In this document: positions 1-10,397 of the stretch, one piece after another
Position numbering within the stretch: the first letter of the stretch is position 1
How the letters are laid out: each line of letters starts with the position of its first letter
Notes under the pieces: model-generated
The model's input: the letters and a program-made list of their open reading frames with translations, nothing else
What the model was told of the DNA's origin: nothing
Database searches by the model: none
Program-made: the position numbers and the translations under genes
DNA from: Gammaproteobacteria bacterium
GTDB taxonomy: Bacteria > Pseudomonadota > Gammaproteobacteria > SZUA-229
Assembly: GCA_026195255.1 (NCBI GenBank)
Contig: JAPHSS010000017.1
Span: forward strand, 49,628 to 113,627
Direction of reading: 5' to 3'
DNA length: 64,000 nt

Positions 1-555
1 CGGTGCTGCTTTTTCGCCCTGTACCGCAACCGGGTAAACTTGAACAGGTATAGACGGAAATCGGCGCCCTAAAACACTTAAAACATCACGTATCGCTGCG
101 CCGGTACCCGAAGTGATGACGGCTATACATTTTGGTAATTCTGGTATGGGTTGCTTGAGTGATTCGTCAAACAGGCCTTCTTTAGCCAGGCGTGCTTTCA
201 GTTCTTCAAATTCTCGTCGTAAAGCGCCGTCACCGGCTTCTTCCATGTGCTCAGCTACAAGCTGGAATTCACCTCTGGCCTCATATAAGCCTACTTTTGC
301 GCGAATTAGTATTTGCTGGCCGTTTTGAGGTTTGAATCGTAAGAGTTGTTTGCGCCCTTTAAACATTGCACAGCGTACCTGGGCTTTGGCGTCCTTTAAT
401 GTGAAATAAATATGCCCCGAGGCGGGCTCCGCTAAATTGGATATTTCACCCTCTATCCATAAAAGAGGAAACTGGCTCTCCAGTAATCCGCGTATAGTTC
501 GGTTTAATTCAGAAACACTGTAAACAGTGCGCTCTTTGTTTTCGGTATTTGGCAT
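1..555 (-). CDS. xseA: Exodeoxyribonuclease VII large subunit, partial (C-terminal part lies beyond window start)
   Basis: Minus-strand reading from ATG at 555 gives MPNTENKERTVYSVSELNRTIRGLLESQFPLLWIEGEISNLAEPASGHIYFTLKDAKAQVRCAMF..., typical XseA N-terminal OB fold; frame open to window edge (absent from the ORF track because it is truncated). Confidence 0.93.
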   Translation of the reverse strand, partial: MPNTENKERTVYSVSELNRTIRGLLESQFPLLWIEGEISNLAEPASGHIYFTLKDAKAQVRCAMFKGRKQLLRFKPQNGQQILIRAKVGLYEARGEFQLVAEHMEEAGDGALRREFEELKARLAKEGLFDESLKQPIPELPKCIAVITSGTGAAIRDVLSVLGRRFPSIPVQVYPVAVQGEKAAP

Positions 556-610
556 GGCAGGGATATTAATCTGTATTGCAGGATAAGCCAAGATGGAACT
601 CATCGGAGAT

Positions 611-726
611 GAGTCGTAAGTCGGAAGTCATAAGTCAAAAACGAGACACAAAAAAAGATGCTGCTCCGCAGGAGCACCGCCTGGACTTACGACTTAAGAC
701 TTAAGACTTCTGACTTCTGACTTAGT
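611..726. repeat. 7-bp-periodic inverted repeat element (AGTCNNA heptads), copy 1
   Basis: Left arm 612-639 AGTCGTA AGTCGGA AGTCATA AGTCAAA; central hairpin TGCTCC-GCA-GGAGCA 662-676; right arm 685-726 ACTTACG ACTTAAG ACTTAAG ACTTCTG ACTTCTG ACTTAG (reverse complement of the same heptads). Confidence 0.85.
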
Positions 727-789
727 TATAAAAAGAAAGGAGACGTCCGTTGAGGGGGAGTTTCTTACGAAGTAAAGTAATCTCAGGGC

Positions 790-822
790 GAAAAAAAACC
801 GGGCTAGCTACAGACCCGGGTG
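790..822 (-). terminator. Rho-independent terminator of the lipoprotein gene
   Basis: On the minus strand: CCGGG-TCTGTAGCTAG-CCCGG followed by TTTTTTTT, just downstream of the stop at 854. Confidence 0.7.
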
Positions 823-853
823 ATTTTTAGCTTGTTTGACCTGGTTTTTAAAT

Positions 854-1177
854 CTATCGAGGGCCAGCGTTGGCTTCTGTTTTAGATTGTTCCAGCGCCA
901 GATCGCCCTGGCGTTTAGCTTTATTGGCTAGTTTGATGGCCGTTTCATAGTCACCTTTTTTAGCCGCCTTATCAGCTTTATGTAGTATTTTTATACTGTC
1001 GCGCCATACATAGTTGGCCTCAACGGCCGCTTTAAGTGATTTGTTAGCACTTATCAAAGCTGCGTTGTAGCCTGCTTTAGTTGCAGCAGCAGTGTTGTCG
1101 GAAGTGCCATTACTGGCACACCCAGAAAGCAGTGCAAATGCCAGCGCAATGCCGGCATAGAGTTTAGCGTGGTTCAT
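854..1177 (-). CDS. Small Ala-rich lipoprotein of unknown function
   Basis: 107 aa ORF with lipobox (LLSGC) and repeated Ala/Lys helical segments. Confidence 0.75.
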   Translation of the reverse strand: MNHAKLYAGIALAFALLSGCASNGTSDNTAAATKAGYNAALISANKSLKAAVEANYVWRDSIKILHKADKAAKKGDYETAIKLANKAKRQGDLALEQSKTEANAGPR

Positions 1178-1227
1178 AAAATGACCTCATAATTGTTTTT
1201 TTTATATTATATTTCCCTGTTTTCCAA

Positions 1228-1261
1228 AATCCCTGTCTGATTTTACAATCAGACAGGGATT
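1228..1261. repeat. Perfect 15-bp inverted repeat in divergent intergenic region
   Basis: AATCCCTGTCTGATT-TTAC-AATCAGACAGGGATT. Confidence 0.9.
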
Positions 1262-1393
1262 GTAACTCACAGTTGGTGGGATTCAAGTGTGTTATGTCGG
1301 CGATAGTAATCAAAAACATTTATAAATTGATGATGAATTATTCAGTGTTTTCTTATATAATCAATCGATTAACCAGACCAGACAGGAGCCGAT

Positions 1394-2851
1394 ATGCGTA
1401 TAGCCCAGGAAGCACTAACTTTTGACGATGTGCTGCTGATTCCCGCCCACTCTACGGTCCTGCCCAATAATGTTGAACTGGGTACTCAGATCACCCGAGA
1501 CATTAAACTAAATATTCCACTGGTTTCAGCTGCGATGGATACTGTAACCGAGGCTGAACTGGCAATTTCTATTGCCCAGGAAGGTGGTATCGGTATATTA
1601 CATAAAAATATGTCGATCGAGTTGCAGGCCAAAAATGTTGTTAAAGTAAAAAGATATGAATCTGGCGTAATCAGTGATCCGATTACGGTATCACCTGATA
1701 CAACTATTCGTGCCGTTGCCGAGTTAACCAGTAAAAACAAAATTTCCGGTTTACCAGTTCTAGAAGGTAAAAACCTGGTCGGTATCATTACCTCACGTGA
1801 CCGTCGTTTTGAAACTGATTTAGATAAACCGGTTTCAAGTGTTATGACCCCAAAAGATAAACTGGTTACAGTAAAAGAAGGTGCTGGTCGCGAAGAAGTA
1901 TTAGCCTTGCTGCATAAACACCGAATTGAAAAAGTGCTGGTGGTGAATGATAATTTTCAGCTTCGCGGTATGATTGCGGTGCGTGATATTCAAAAATCAG
2001 ATGACTTTCCTATAGCCTGTAAAGATGAACTAGGTCGTTTACGGGTGGGTGCTGCGGTTGGTACAGGCGCCGATACTGAAGACAGGGTGACTGCACTGGC
2101 AAATGCGGGTGTAGATGTGATTGTGGTCGACACAGCGCATGGCCACTCACAAGGGGTGTTAGATCGCGTTAAATGGGTTAAAGCTAACTTTCCGAATGTG
2201 CAGGTGATTGGAGGCAATATTGCAACTGCATCAGCGGCACGAGATTTGGTTAATGCGGGCGCAGACGCGGTGAAAGTGGGTATAGGCCCCGGTTCTATCT
2301 GTACTACTCGTATTGTTGCCGGTGTCGGTGTACCACAAATTACCGCCGTATCTAATGTTGCTAAAGAATTAGAAGGCACAGGTGTGCCATTAATTGCCGA
2401 TGGCGGTATTCGTTATTCAGGTGATATTGCTAAAGCCATGGCAGCAGGTGCTCACTGCGTTATGCTGGGTGGCCTGTTAGCCGGTACTGAAGAAGCACCG
2501 GGTGAAGTTGAATTATTCCAGGGGCGTTCGTATAAGTCTTATCGCGGCATGGGTTCTATTGCAGCAATGGAGCAGGGGTCAAGTGACCGTTATTTTCAGG
2601 ACAAAGATGCCGGAGCTGAAAAACTGGTTCCTGAAGGCATAGAAGGTCGAGTGCCTTTTAAAGGCCCAATGACAGCTATCATACATCAGTTACTTGGTGG
2701 TATTCGCTCAAGTATGGGTTATGTAGGTTGTGCAAATCTTGAAGAAATGCGCACTAAACCTGAGTTTGTACGTATCTCTGGTGCGGGCATGAAAGAGTCA
2801 CATGTGCACGACGTGACGATCACAAAAGAAGCGCCGAATTACCGAACGTAG
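1394..2851 (+). CDS. guaB: Inosine-5'-monophosphate dehydrogenase
   Basis: 485 aa; [22 protein letters not shown] domains, [20 protein letters not shown] active-site loop. Confidence 0.97.
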   Translation: MRIAQEALTFDDVLLIPAHSTVLPNNVELGTQITRDIKLNIPLVSAAMDTVTEAELAISIAQEGGIGILHKNMSIELQAKNVVKVKRYESGVISDPITVSPDTTIRAVAELTSKNKISGLPVLEGKNLVGIITSRDRRFETDLDKPVSSVMTPKDKLVTVKEGAGREEVLALLHKHRIEKVLVVNDNFQLRGMIAVRDIQKSDDFPIACKDELGRLRVGAAVGTGADTEDRVTALANAGVDVIVVDTAHGHSQGVLDRVKWVKANFPNVQVIGGNIATASAARDLVNAGADAVKVGIGPGSICTTRIVAGVGVPQITAVSNVAKELEGTGVPLIADGGIRYSGDIAKAMAAGAHCVMLGGLLAGTEEAPGEVELFQGRSYKSYRGMGSIAAMEQGSSDRYFQDKDAGAEKLVPEGIEGRVPFKGPMTAIIHQLLGGIRSSMGYVGCANLEEMRTKPEFVRISGAGMKESHVHDVTITKEAPNYRT

Positions 2852-3090
2852 TAACCCGGCTCACCTCTGGCTGACTCCATATCTTCGTTAAAAAATGGAT
2901 ATTTACGGCTCTACCATCAAATCCGTAAACTCACATTTTTTGCCTTGATCTGAAGCCTGTCAGGGGCAACCAGAACAGTTACTGTATTACATAGAATTCT
3001 TGTAAAAAATAAAAGTGACTTTGTTATTCACGCTTAAAGTATTTGTGGGTAACAGGGTTTTTATTATTTGATTAAAAACAGACCTATCAC

Positions 3091-4671
3091 ATGACCACAC
3101 AAAACATTCATACAGATCGTATTTTAATACTCGACTTCGGTTCTCAATATACTCAACTTATCGCGCGGCGCATTCGTGAAGCCGGTGTGTATTGTGAGTT
3201 ATATGCGTGGGATGTAAGTGATGAAGATATTAAAGCATTTAAACCGAAAGGTATTATCTTATCCGGTGGTCCTGAATCTGTTACTGAAGGTGAGTCTCCG
3301 GTTGCACCGCAAATTGTATTTGAATTAGGTATACCGGTTCTTGGCATATGTTACGGCATGCAAACCATGACGGCGCAGCTGGGCGGTAAGGTTGAAGTTG
3401 CAGACGACCATGAATACGGTTATGCAAAAGTTCGTGCTCGTGGGCATACGTCATTATTAAAAGATATTGAAGACCATATTACGGAAGAAGGTTACGGTAT
3501 TCTTGATGTCTGGATGAGTCATGGTGATCGTGTTGTAGTTATGCCAGAGGGTTTTAAACTGATGGCCTCAACTGAATCAGCACCGATAGCTGGAATCGCA
3601 AATGAAGAGAAGAAATTTTACGGTGTTCAATTTCACCCTGAGGTGACACATACTAATCAGGGCAAGCGAATTATAGAACGTTTTACTCATGATATCTGTG
3701 GTTGTGGAAACTTATGGACAGCAGATAATATTGTTGAAGACTCTATAAAAAACATTCATGAGTTAGTGGGTGAAGATGAAGTGTTACTGGGTTTGTCTGG
3801 TGGCGTGGATTCATCCGTAGTGGCCGCATTGTTACATCGCGCCATAGGTGACAGATTAACCTGTGTTTTTGTCGATAATGGTTTATTGCGTTTTAACGAA
3901 GGCGATCAGGTAATGAAAACCTTTGCAGATCACATGGGTGTTAAGGTGATTCGTGTTGATGCAGAAGATAGATTCCTGACAGCACTTAAAGGTATACCAG
4001 AGCCAGAAGCTAAAAGAAAAATTATTGGTAATTTATTTGTTGATATTTTTGAAGAACAGGCTGCCAAACTTAAAAATGCAAAGTGGCTTGCACAGGGCAC
4101 AATTTATCCTGATGTTATTGAGTCAGCAGGTTCTAAAACCGGTAAGGCGCATTTAATCAAGTCGCATCATAATGTAGGTGGCCTGCCTGATTACATGAAG
4201 TTAAAACTGTGTGAGCCATTACGTGAATTATTTAAAGACGAAGTGCGTGAAATAGGTGTTGAGTTAGGTCTACCTTATGACATGGTTTATCGTCATCCGT
4301 TCCCGGGGCCGGGCCTGGGTGTGCGTATTCTGGGTGAAGTTAAAAAAGAATACGCTGACACCCTGCGTTTAGCTGATCATATTTTTATTGAAGAACTATA
4401 TAAACACGAGTTATATCACGGTGTGTCACAGGCATTTACCGTTTTCTTGCCAGTAAAATCTGTGGGTGTTACCGGTGATGGTCGTCGTTATCAGTGGGTT
4501 GTTTCATTACGTGCGGTTGAAACAATAGACTTCATGACAGCTCGTTGGGCGCATTTACCTTATGATTTTCTTGATCTGGTTTGTCGCCGAATCGTAAATG
4601 AAGTAGATGGTATTTCGCGTGTTGTATATGACATAACCGGCAAACCACCCGGCACTATTGAATGGGAATAA
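3091..4671 (+). CDS. guaA: GMP synthase (glutamine-hydrolysing)
   Basis: 526 aa; class I GATase (GICYGMQ) plus PP-loop (LSGGVDSSV); C-terminus KPPGTIEWE. Confidence 0.97.
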   Translation: MTTQNIHTDRILILDFGSQYTQLIARRIREAGVYCELYAWDVSDEDIKAFKPKGIILSGGPESVTEGESPVAPQIVFELGIPVLGICYGMQTMTAQLGGKVEVADDHEYGYAKVRARGHTSLLKDIEDHITEEGYGILDVWMSHGDRVVVMPEGFKLMASTESAPIAGIANEEKKFYGVQFHPEVTHTNQGKRIIERFTHDICGCGNLWTADNIVEDSIKNIHELVGEDEVLLGLSGGVDSSVVAALLHRAIGDRLTCVFVDNGLLRFNEGDQVMKTFADHMGVKVIRVDAEDRFLTALKGIPEPEAKRKIIGNLFVDIFEEQAAKLKNAKWLAQGTIYPDVIESAGSKTGKAHLIKSHHNVGGLPDYMKLKLCEPLRELFKDEVREIGVELGLPYDMVYRHPFPGPGLGVRILGEVKKEYADTLRLADHIFIEELYKHELYHGVSQAFTVFLPVKSVGVTGDGRRYQWVVSLRAVETIDFMTARWAHLPYDFLDLVCRRIVNEVDGISRVVYDITGKPPGTIEWE

Positions 4672-4677
4672 TGATTT

Positions 4678-4752
4678 TCCACAGAGACACGGAGCTCACG
4701 GAGAAAGGCATTTCTTCAAGTAATATCTCTGTGCCCTCCGTGTTTCTGTGGA
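4678..4752. repeat. Imperfect inverted repeat of a dispersed CTCTGTG..CTCCGTG..TCTGTGG family, copy 1
   Basis: TCCACAGAGACACGGAGCTCACGGAGA (4678-4704) opposite TCTCTGTGCCCTCCGTGTTTCTGTGGA (about 4726-4752). Confidence 0.8.
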
Positions 4753-4768
4753 GAAGTTTTTTTTCATA

Positions 4769-5233
4769 ATGTCTTTTTCTCATGAATACTGGATGCAACG
4801 TGCCATTCAGTTAGCGCAACAGGCCGCAAATGAAGATGAAGTGCCTGTTGGCGCTGTCATCGTAAAGGATAATCAACTCATAGCAGAAGGCTGGAACCAG
4901 CCAATACAGTCACACGACCCTTCAGCTCATGCTGAAATTATGGCGATTCGAAATGCGGGTCAAGTTTTAAATAATTATCGTTTAGTTGATACAACAATGT
5001 ATGTCACATTAGAGCCCTGCTCTATGTGTGTGGGTGCCATCATTCATGCGCGAGTACAACGTCTGGTGTTTGGTGCAGCTGATTTAAAAACCGGTGCCAC
5101 TGGCAGTGCAATAAACCTGCTTCATGATCCGATTCATAATCATAAAGTAAGCCTTACCAGCGGTGTGCTTGAAGAAGAGTGTAGGCTTTTGTTGCAAAAC
5201 TTTTTTAAGCTAAAACGTAGCCAAAAGAAATAA
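4769..5233 (+). CDS. tadA: tRNA-specific adenosine deaminase
   Basis: HAEIMAIRNAG and PCSMCVGAIIHAR zinc motifs. The track ORF starts at a GTG (4748) inside the repeat; ATG at 4769 (MSFSHEYWMQRAIQLAQ) is the likelier start. Confidence 0.93.
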   Translation: MSFSHEYWMQRAIQLAQQAANEDEVPVGAVIVKDNQLIAEGWNQPIQSHDPSAHAEIMAIRNAGQVLNNYRLVDTTMYVTLEPCSMCVGAIIHARVQRLVFGAADLKTGATGSAINLLHDPIHNHKVSLTSGVLEEECRLLLQNFFKLKRSQKK

Positions 5234-5276
5234 AAATATTTTTTATTATCCTGTCATAAATAAGCAGATTTTCTGA

Positions 5277-7733
5277 TCAGGTTCTGGGGTCTAGTAAACT
5301 GCGGATTTTGTTGAGGAGTTCGCGGCTTTTATACGGTTTTCTTAACTGGTTCTCAAATAAATCATTATTAATAGAATCATTAGGCTGATGGTCATTAAAA
5401 CCACTGGCAATTAAAATTTTAATATGTGGGTGCTTTTTTTTCATTTCAATAATTAGCTGGTTACCATCCATTTTAGGCATAATCATATCAGTCAGTACAA
5501 GGTCAATAGTTTCATTGTGTAATATTTTTAATGCTGCTTCACCATTTTCCGCACAAAAAACATTATAACCATGAGCGTATAATATGTCTTTTGTCAGCTC
5601 TAGTAATGCAGGTTCATCATCTACAATGAGTATCGTTTCATGGCCTTTGTTTTCTGTATCAGTTGTGTTTTTAATATCTAGCTGTTCAGGTTCCTGGTGT
5701 TTTATATGACGCGGGAAGTAAATTGTAAAAGTTGATCCTTTGTTTTCAATAGAGTCAACGGTGATTGAGCCTTCGGATTGTTGCATAAGGCCGTAAACCT
5801 GACTAAGCCCAAGGCCGGTGCCACTTTCACCTTTAGTGCTAAAAAAGGGTTCAAATATTAACTCTTTAACCTGTGGACTCATGCCACAGCCAGAATCAGA
5901 AATAGTTAGTTGTGCATATTCCCCGACTTTTAAAGATAACTTTGTAACATCAGATTGTGAGATATTCACATTATTAGTTTTAAATGTAAGTGTGCCATTA
6001 TCAGGCATAGCATGCATTGCATTAATGCTTAAATTCAAAATTGCATCTGTCAACATCTGAGGGTCTACAAACACGGGCCATATTTGATCGAATAAATCTA
6101 ATTTTAATGTTATTTTTGCAGTTAGCGTTTTCTCCAGCATATGCTGGTTTTGTAATATTAATTCATTAATATTAGTGACCTGGGCATTGGGTGTACGTTT
6201 TCTTGAAAAATCGAGCAGTTTAGATGTTAGCGTTTTAGCGCGCTCACCTGCCTGTATAATATTTGACACATAAAGGTTATTTTTATTGTCTGTAATTTTT
6301 TCCTGTAATAACTCAGCGTAACCGGTCATTATACCTAACATGTTATTGAAATCGTGAGCGATGCCTCCGGTTAGCTTACCTAAGGCTTCCATTTTCTGAC
6401 TATGTCGCAGCTGTTGTTCTGTTTCTATACGAGTAGTGATGTCTCTGGAGAGCATAATAAAGTGTTTGAGCGGAGTTTTAGAAGGTTTGAGTGCGGTAGA
6501 TAATTCATACCAGTGAATGGTCTGATTTTTTTTAAGCTGAATTATCTGTCCCTGAGAGTAACCACTTTTAGCCGCTTCAGTTAATGCTGAATGTACCTCT
6601 TTTGCTACATGTTCAGGTAAAACTTCATCAATTAAATTGCCTATTAAAAGTTTTTTTTGAGCTGCAAGCAGTGTTAAATCACTAACCCATAGATTGAGAT
6701 AGCGACCTTCCTCATCAAGTTCAAACAGCATGTCAGGTATGGCTTTTAAGGTAGCCGAAAAATCTGCATTAGCTTCATGTAAGGCATCTATAGCTCGTTG
6801 TCTTTCGGTAATATCTCTGGAAACACCCAGTAGACCAAATATGTTTCCTGCAGAGTCTTTTAAGGGGGTCTTTCTGGTGTCAAATATTCGAATTTCACCA
6901 TTTACATTTGCCAGGTCGTTAGAGTTGAGTATGCTCTTACCTGATAAAGCCACTCTGTCATCATGTATAAAGCCTTTATTGCCTTTTTTGTCATTACCCA
7001 TTACTAATTCAGGGTCCCAGCCATTCTCTATATCTGTGTTGCCAACCATTTCGTCTCGGCTTTTACCAACAGCGTTAGCGCACGCCTCATTGCATAAAAT
7101 GGTTTGTAGTTGCGTATTTTTTACAAAAATCAGGTCGGGGGTGGAGTTAATGACATTGTTCAGGAGGCTTGTGGTTATCTCTAATTCATCTTGTGCAACT
7201 TGACGATCAGTATTATCGAATAAAGTAACAAGGTGTATATTTTTATATGAATCGGTTATGGATGCGGCTGACGCAATAATATAGCGAGTGCTATTATCTT
7301 TACACCTTACTTTTAATTCAACAGGTTTAAATGGGTCGCCAGATTTGATGGCATTGCTTAGGTGGTGTGACCATGTAGTATTAACCCAGTTACGGTAATC
7401 TTCATCTGGGTATGCCTTTGGCCACCATGCATCTAATGTGGGTATGTCAGATAAATCATAACCAAAAGTTCTGGTAAAAGCGGGGTTTAGGTAAACGATA
7501 TTTTCTTCATCATCATTTAATGCATAAGGTACGGGTGATGCGTCAATTATATTTTGAAACGGAATTCCAAAATCATCCAGAAAGCTAGCGGGTTTAGTCT
7601 GAGAGGGCTCGTGTTGGTTGCTTGAACTCGACCGAAATTGCCTTAGTTGAAACTCAAGCCGAGCAATTTTTTCCTGCGCAGAGGTAAGCTGAATTAGCAG
7701 ATTTTCATTTGTTGTGGAGTGTTTTTCGCTCAC
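5277..7733 (-). CDS. Hybrid sensor histidine kinase: multiple PAS domains, HisKA, HATPase_c, C-terminal receiver
   Basis: PAS-like segments, GGIAHDFNNMLGIMTGYAELL H-box, GTGLGLSQVYGLMQQSEG G-box, ILIVDDEPALL..LVLTDMIMPKMDG receiver. No obvious TM helices. Confidence 0.92.
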   Translation of the reverse strand: MSEKHSTTNENLLIQLTSAQEKIARLEFQLRQFRSSSSNQHEPSQTKPASFLDDFGIPFQNIIDASPVPYALNDDEENIVYLNPAFTRTFGYDLSDIPTLDAWWPKAYPDEDYRNWVNTTWSHHLSNAIKSGDPFKPVELKVRCKDNSTRYIIASAASITDSYKNIHLVTLFDNTDRQVAQDELEITTSLLNNVINSTPDLIFVKNTQLQTILCNEACANAVGKSRDEMVGNTDIENGWDPELVMGNDKKGNKGFIHDDRVALSGKSILNSNDLANVNGEIRIFDTRKTPLKDSAGNIFGLLGVSRDITERQRAIDALHEANADFSATLKAIPDMLFELDEEGRYLNLWVSDLTLLAAQKKLLIGNLIDEVLPEHVAKEVHSALTEAAKSGYSQGQIIQLKKNQTIHWYELSTALKPSKTPLKHFIMLSRDITTRIETEQQLRHSQKMEALGKLTGGIAHDFNNMLGIMTGYAELLQEKITDNKNNLYVSNIIQAGERAKTLTSKLLDFSRKRTPNAQVTNINELILQNQHMLEKTLTAKITLKLDLFDQIWPVFVDPQMLTDAILNLSINAMHAMPDNGTLTFKTNNVNISQSDVTKLSLKVGEYAQLTISDSGCGMSPQVKELIFEPFFSTKGESGTGLGLSQVYGLMQQSEGSITVDSIENKGSTFTIYFPRHIKHQEPEQLDIKNTTDTENKGHETILIVDDEPALLELTKDILYAHGYNVFCAENGEAALKILHNETIDLVLTDMIMPKMDGNQLIIEMKKKHPHIKILIASGFNDHQPNDSINNDLFENQLRKPYKSRELLNKIRSLLDPRT

Positions 7734-8102
7734 ATTTTATAACCTGTCAATAGCATATCCAGTAAGTGAGTCCTTTTAGATGCTGCTTGATAAATTAGAC
7801 GTCCATTCAAACAGTATAGATTAAGATTTAACAATCGGCATTGTTAATCTGAATATTCATGGCGATTTTTTTTAAAATATTAACAATTTAAGTAGATGTT
7901 CTAAGTTCAGAAAAGCCTGTTCTATAACGCGTTTTGGCTCATGTTGGTAGCTAAATTGGAAAAACAGTATCCAGCAGAGGCTACCCAATAGGATCGGGCT
8001 CGATTGCTTTGTTTGATGATAGATGCTTAGGAAAACTATAATCTGTTGTCAGACAATCGAATCTAAGCCTGATTACTGCACTAATTGTAAACATGCATAG
8101 TT

Positions 8103-9140
8103 TTAAACAATTTTAATTAATGGTAAATCAGGCGAAGCAGTAAGCAGTTCCCCGAAAGATGATAATTCAAGATCTAATGTTTTTGCAAAATTAATAAACT
8201 CAATTGCAAAATCATTTTTAACTGCAACTAACAAACCACCAGAAGTTTGTGGATCACAGAGAATTTTTTTCTGTGTATCGGTCATGTTCCCTAATTTATG
8301 GGCATAACTATCAAAATTACGTTGTGCACCACCTGGTGAACAGCCCAATGAAATATAATTTTCAACTTCTGCTAATTTTGGAACTGCGGAATATTTAATC
8401 TGTGCGTGTACATTACTGCCTTCACAGATTTCTGATAAGTGTCCCATTAAACCAAAACCAGTTACATCCGTCATTGCAGTAACATATGGTAACCTGGCAA
8501 ACTCTGCACCGGCATTGTTTAACTGACACATAATTTCAGAGGCTAAATGTTTATGTTCGTCTTTTAATAGTTTCTTTTTTTCTGCGGTGGTTAATATGCC
8601 AATGCCAAGCGGTTTAGTAAGAAAAATTTGGCAGCCCGGAGTTGCCATATCATTTCGTTTTAATAAAGTATTATCAACAGTCCCGGTAACGGCTAAACCA
8701 AAAATAGGTTCAGGTGTATCAATCGAATGACCTCCGGCCAATGGAATACCCGCTAATTTACAGGCATGCCGTCCACCCTCTATAACCTGAGAAGCCACAT
8801 CGGTGCCAAGCTTACTGATGGGCCAGCCAAAAATAGCAATTGCCATTAAAGGGGTGCCACCCATTGCATAAATATCACTAATTGCATTGGTAGCGGCAAT
8901 CTGTCCGAATTCAAAGGGGTCATCTACGATAGGCATAAAAAAATCGGTTGTACTGACAACCGAGCTGCCATTACCTAAATCAAATACGGCTGCATCGTCT
9001 TTAGTATCGTTACCCACCAATAACCGAGGATCTGTAAAAGGAGCAGAGGAGGTTTTTAAAATATCTTCCAGTAGCGCGGGCGCAATTTTACAACCGCAAC
9101 CAGCACCATGGCTGTATTCTGTTAATTTGATTTGTGTCAT
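8103..9140 (-). CDS. selD: Selenide, water dikinase (Cys form)
   Basis: 345 aa; [10 protein letters not shown] catalytic loop, [26 protein letters not shown] motifs. Confidence 0.95.
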   Translation of the reverse strand: MTQIKLTEYSHGAGCGCKIAPALLEDILKTSSAPFTDPRLLVGNDTKDDAAVFDLGNGSSVVSTTDFFMPIVDDPFEFGQIAATNAISDIYAMGGTPLMAIAIFGWPISKLGTDVASQVIEGGRHACKLAGIPLAGGHSIDTPEPIFGLAVTGTVDNTLLKRNDMATPGCQIFLTKPLGIGILTTAEKKKLLKDEHKHLASEIMCQLNNAGAEFARLPYVTAMTDVTGFGLMGHLSEICEGSNVHAQIKYSAVPKLAEVENYISLGCSPGGAQRNFDSYAHKLGNMTDTQKKILCDPQTSGGLLVAVKNDFAIEFINFAKTLDLELSSFGELLTASPDLPLIKIV

Positions 9141-9230
9141 ATTCAGGCTTAGCGTTCAATAGGCTAAAAGGAGCGTTAGTATACCTTTATACTCGACAAA
9201 AATTGAATTGTTTTTGGCCGATGATATCTT

Positions 9231-9270
9231 TTTAACTCGTTCCCACGCGAGAACATTGGAACGAGTTAAA
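9231..9270. repeat. Perfect 13-bp inverted repeat (possible terminator or REP-like hairpin)
   Basis: TTTAACTCGTTCC-(14 nt)-GGAACGAGTTAAA between the VOC gene and selD; contains the CTCGTTCC core seen elsewhere in the window. Confidence 0.8.
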
Positions 9271-9274
9271 CCTT

Positions 9275-9769
9275 CTAGTAAGCACCCTGTGAATAAGTCA
9301 ATTCATAACTGTGTGAATAAACTTCAAAGATGAGACCAAATGGATCTTCGACGTAACACATCCTGTAGGGCTTTTCTCCAGGGTAGTATTCGCGGATAGG
9401 CATCCTCTGTTTTCCTCCGTGTTCGACAATTTTTTTTACGAGACCTTCAATGTCCGGGTCCTGAACACAAAAGTGAAAGGTACTCGTCTTCCAGTACTCA
9501 AAGTCTTTTGGGGTTTCATTGTTTTTAAATTCAAACATCTCGACGCCAATTTTATCACCAGTAGACATGTGTGCGATTTTGAAAGAGCCCCAGCCCTGAC
9601 CAAATACATCAATACACATTTGTCCTATTGGCGTGTTTGACTCTTCGGTAATGATGGTGGGTTCCATTATGTGATACCAGCCCATAACTTCGCTATAGAA
9701 TTTGGCTGCTTTCTCAACATCTGGGACGGAAATTCCTATATGCGAAAATGTTCTTGGGTATGTGCTCAT
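9275..9769 (-). CDS. VOC-family (glyoxalase/dioxygenase-like) protein
   Basis: FSHIGISVPDVEKAAKFYSEVMGW N-motif and RMCYVEDPFGLIFEVYSHSYE C-motif. Confidence 0.85.
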   Translation of the reverse strand: MSTYPRTFSHIGISVPDVEKAAKFYSEVMGWYHIMEPTIITEESNTPIGQMCIDVFGQGWGSFKIAHMSTGDKIGVEMFEFKNNETPKDFEYWKTSTFHFCVQDPDIEGLVKKIVEHGGKQRMPIREYYPGEKPYRMCYVEDPFGLIFEVYSHSYELTYSQGAY

Positions 9770-9859
9770 ATTTATTCCTTGTTTTAAAAGTTAATACCAT
9801 CATAATTTGCCGACTGAAACGTAGCCTAAGGAGGTGAATTAGTTGGCATTGTTAAACAC

Positions 9860-10108
9860 TTACTGGCTCATGATTTTCAAAGCAATATAGGGTGCAACTA
9901 TAAAAACTAATGTGACAATTTTATAATGGCTCAAAAAATCAAAATACTTAGAACTTAATTCCTTTTCATCTATATCAAACATCTTGCTATGAATTGAAGA
10001 TATTGAGCCTCTCATAAACATAAGAATTATAGTGGCTAGAACAAGATAAGCAAGATTGATTACTGATGCCCATCCTAAAAACTCAGTTAATTGTGAAATA
10101 TTAATCAT
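9860..10108 (-). CDS. Small two-helix membrane protein, DUF6868-like
   Basis: MINISQLTEFLGWASVINLAYLVLATIILMFMRGSISSIHSKMFDIDEKEL...; ATG at 10108 preceded by a GAGGAAA-type RBS. Confidence 0.7.
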   Translation of the reverse strand: MINISQLTEFLGWASVINLAYLVLATIILMFMRGSISSIHSKMFDIDEKELSSKYFDFLSHYKIVTLVFIVAPYIALKIMSQ

Positions 10109-10397
10109 AACGTTTCCTCTTGTTGATTGCCTGTGATGCATATAAGTTATTACTACGAGACAAAGAAACTGGCCAAACTAAAATATTACTCACCTATAAC
10201 TTTCTTTTCGCTCACGCTCATATTTATCATATGATTTATTTGCGTTTTACATACACTCCTCATACTGAGATGGTGGAAGTTTAGTGCACTCAAATCTATT
10301 GCTCGTCTGGATGCTTTCGTAAGTTCCTCTGCTCGAACAACCAGCGATAATAATAAAAATCTGCAACTCCACTTTCATTATTTTTTGCATGGTGATT

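Noticed and set aside
113-328. 71-aa plus-strand ORF
   Set aside because: Antisense to the clearly recognisable xseA reading frame.
1486-2379. Antisense ORFs inside guaB (1486-1788, 1990-2379)
   Set aside because: Shadow ORFs on the opposite strand of a confident housekeeping gene; no family resemblance.
6730-7203. 157-aa ORF antisense to the hybrid kinase
   Set aside because: Low-complexity shadow ORF; the kinase frame has clear PAS signatures.
8103-9140. Selenocysteine-encoding selD
   Set aside because: The catalytic position is in a GAGCGCK context with ordinary Cys codons and no in-frame TGA is needed.
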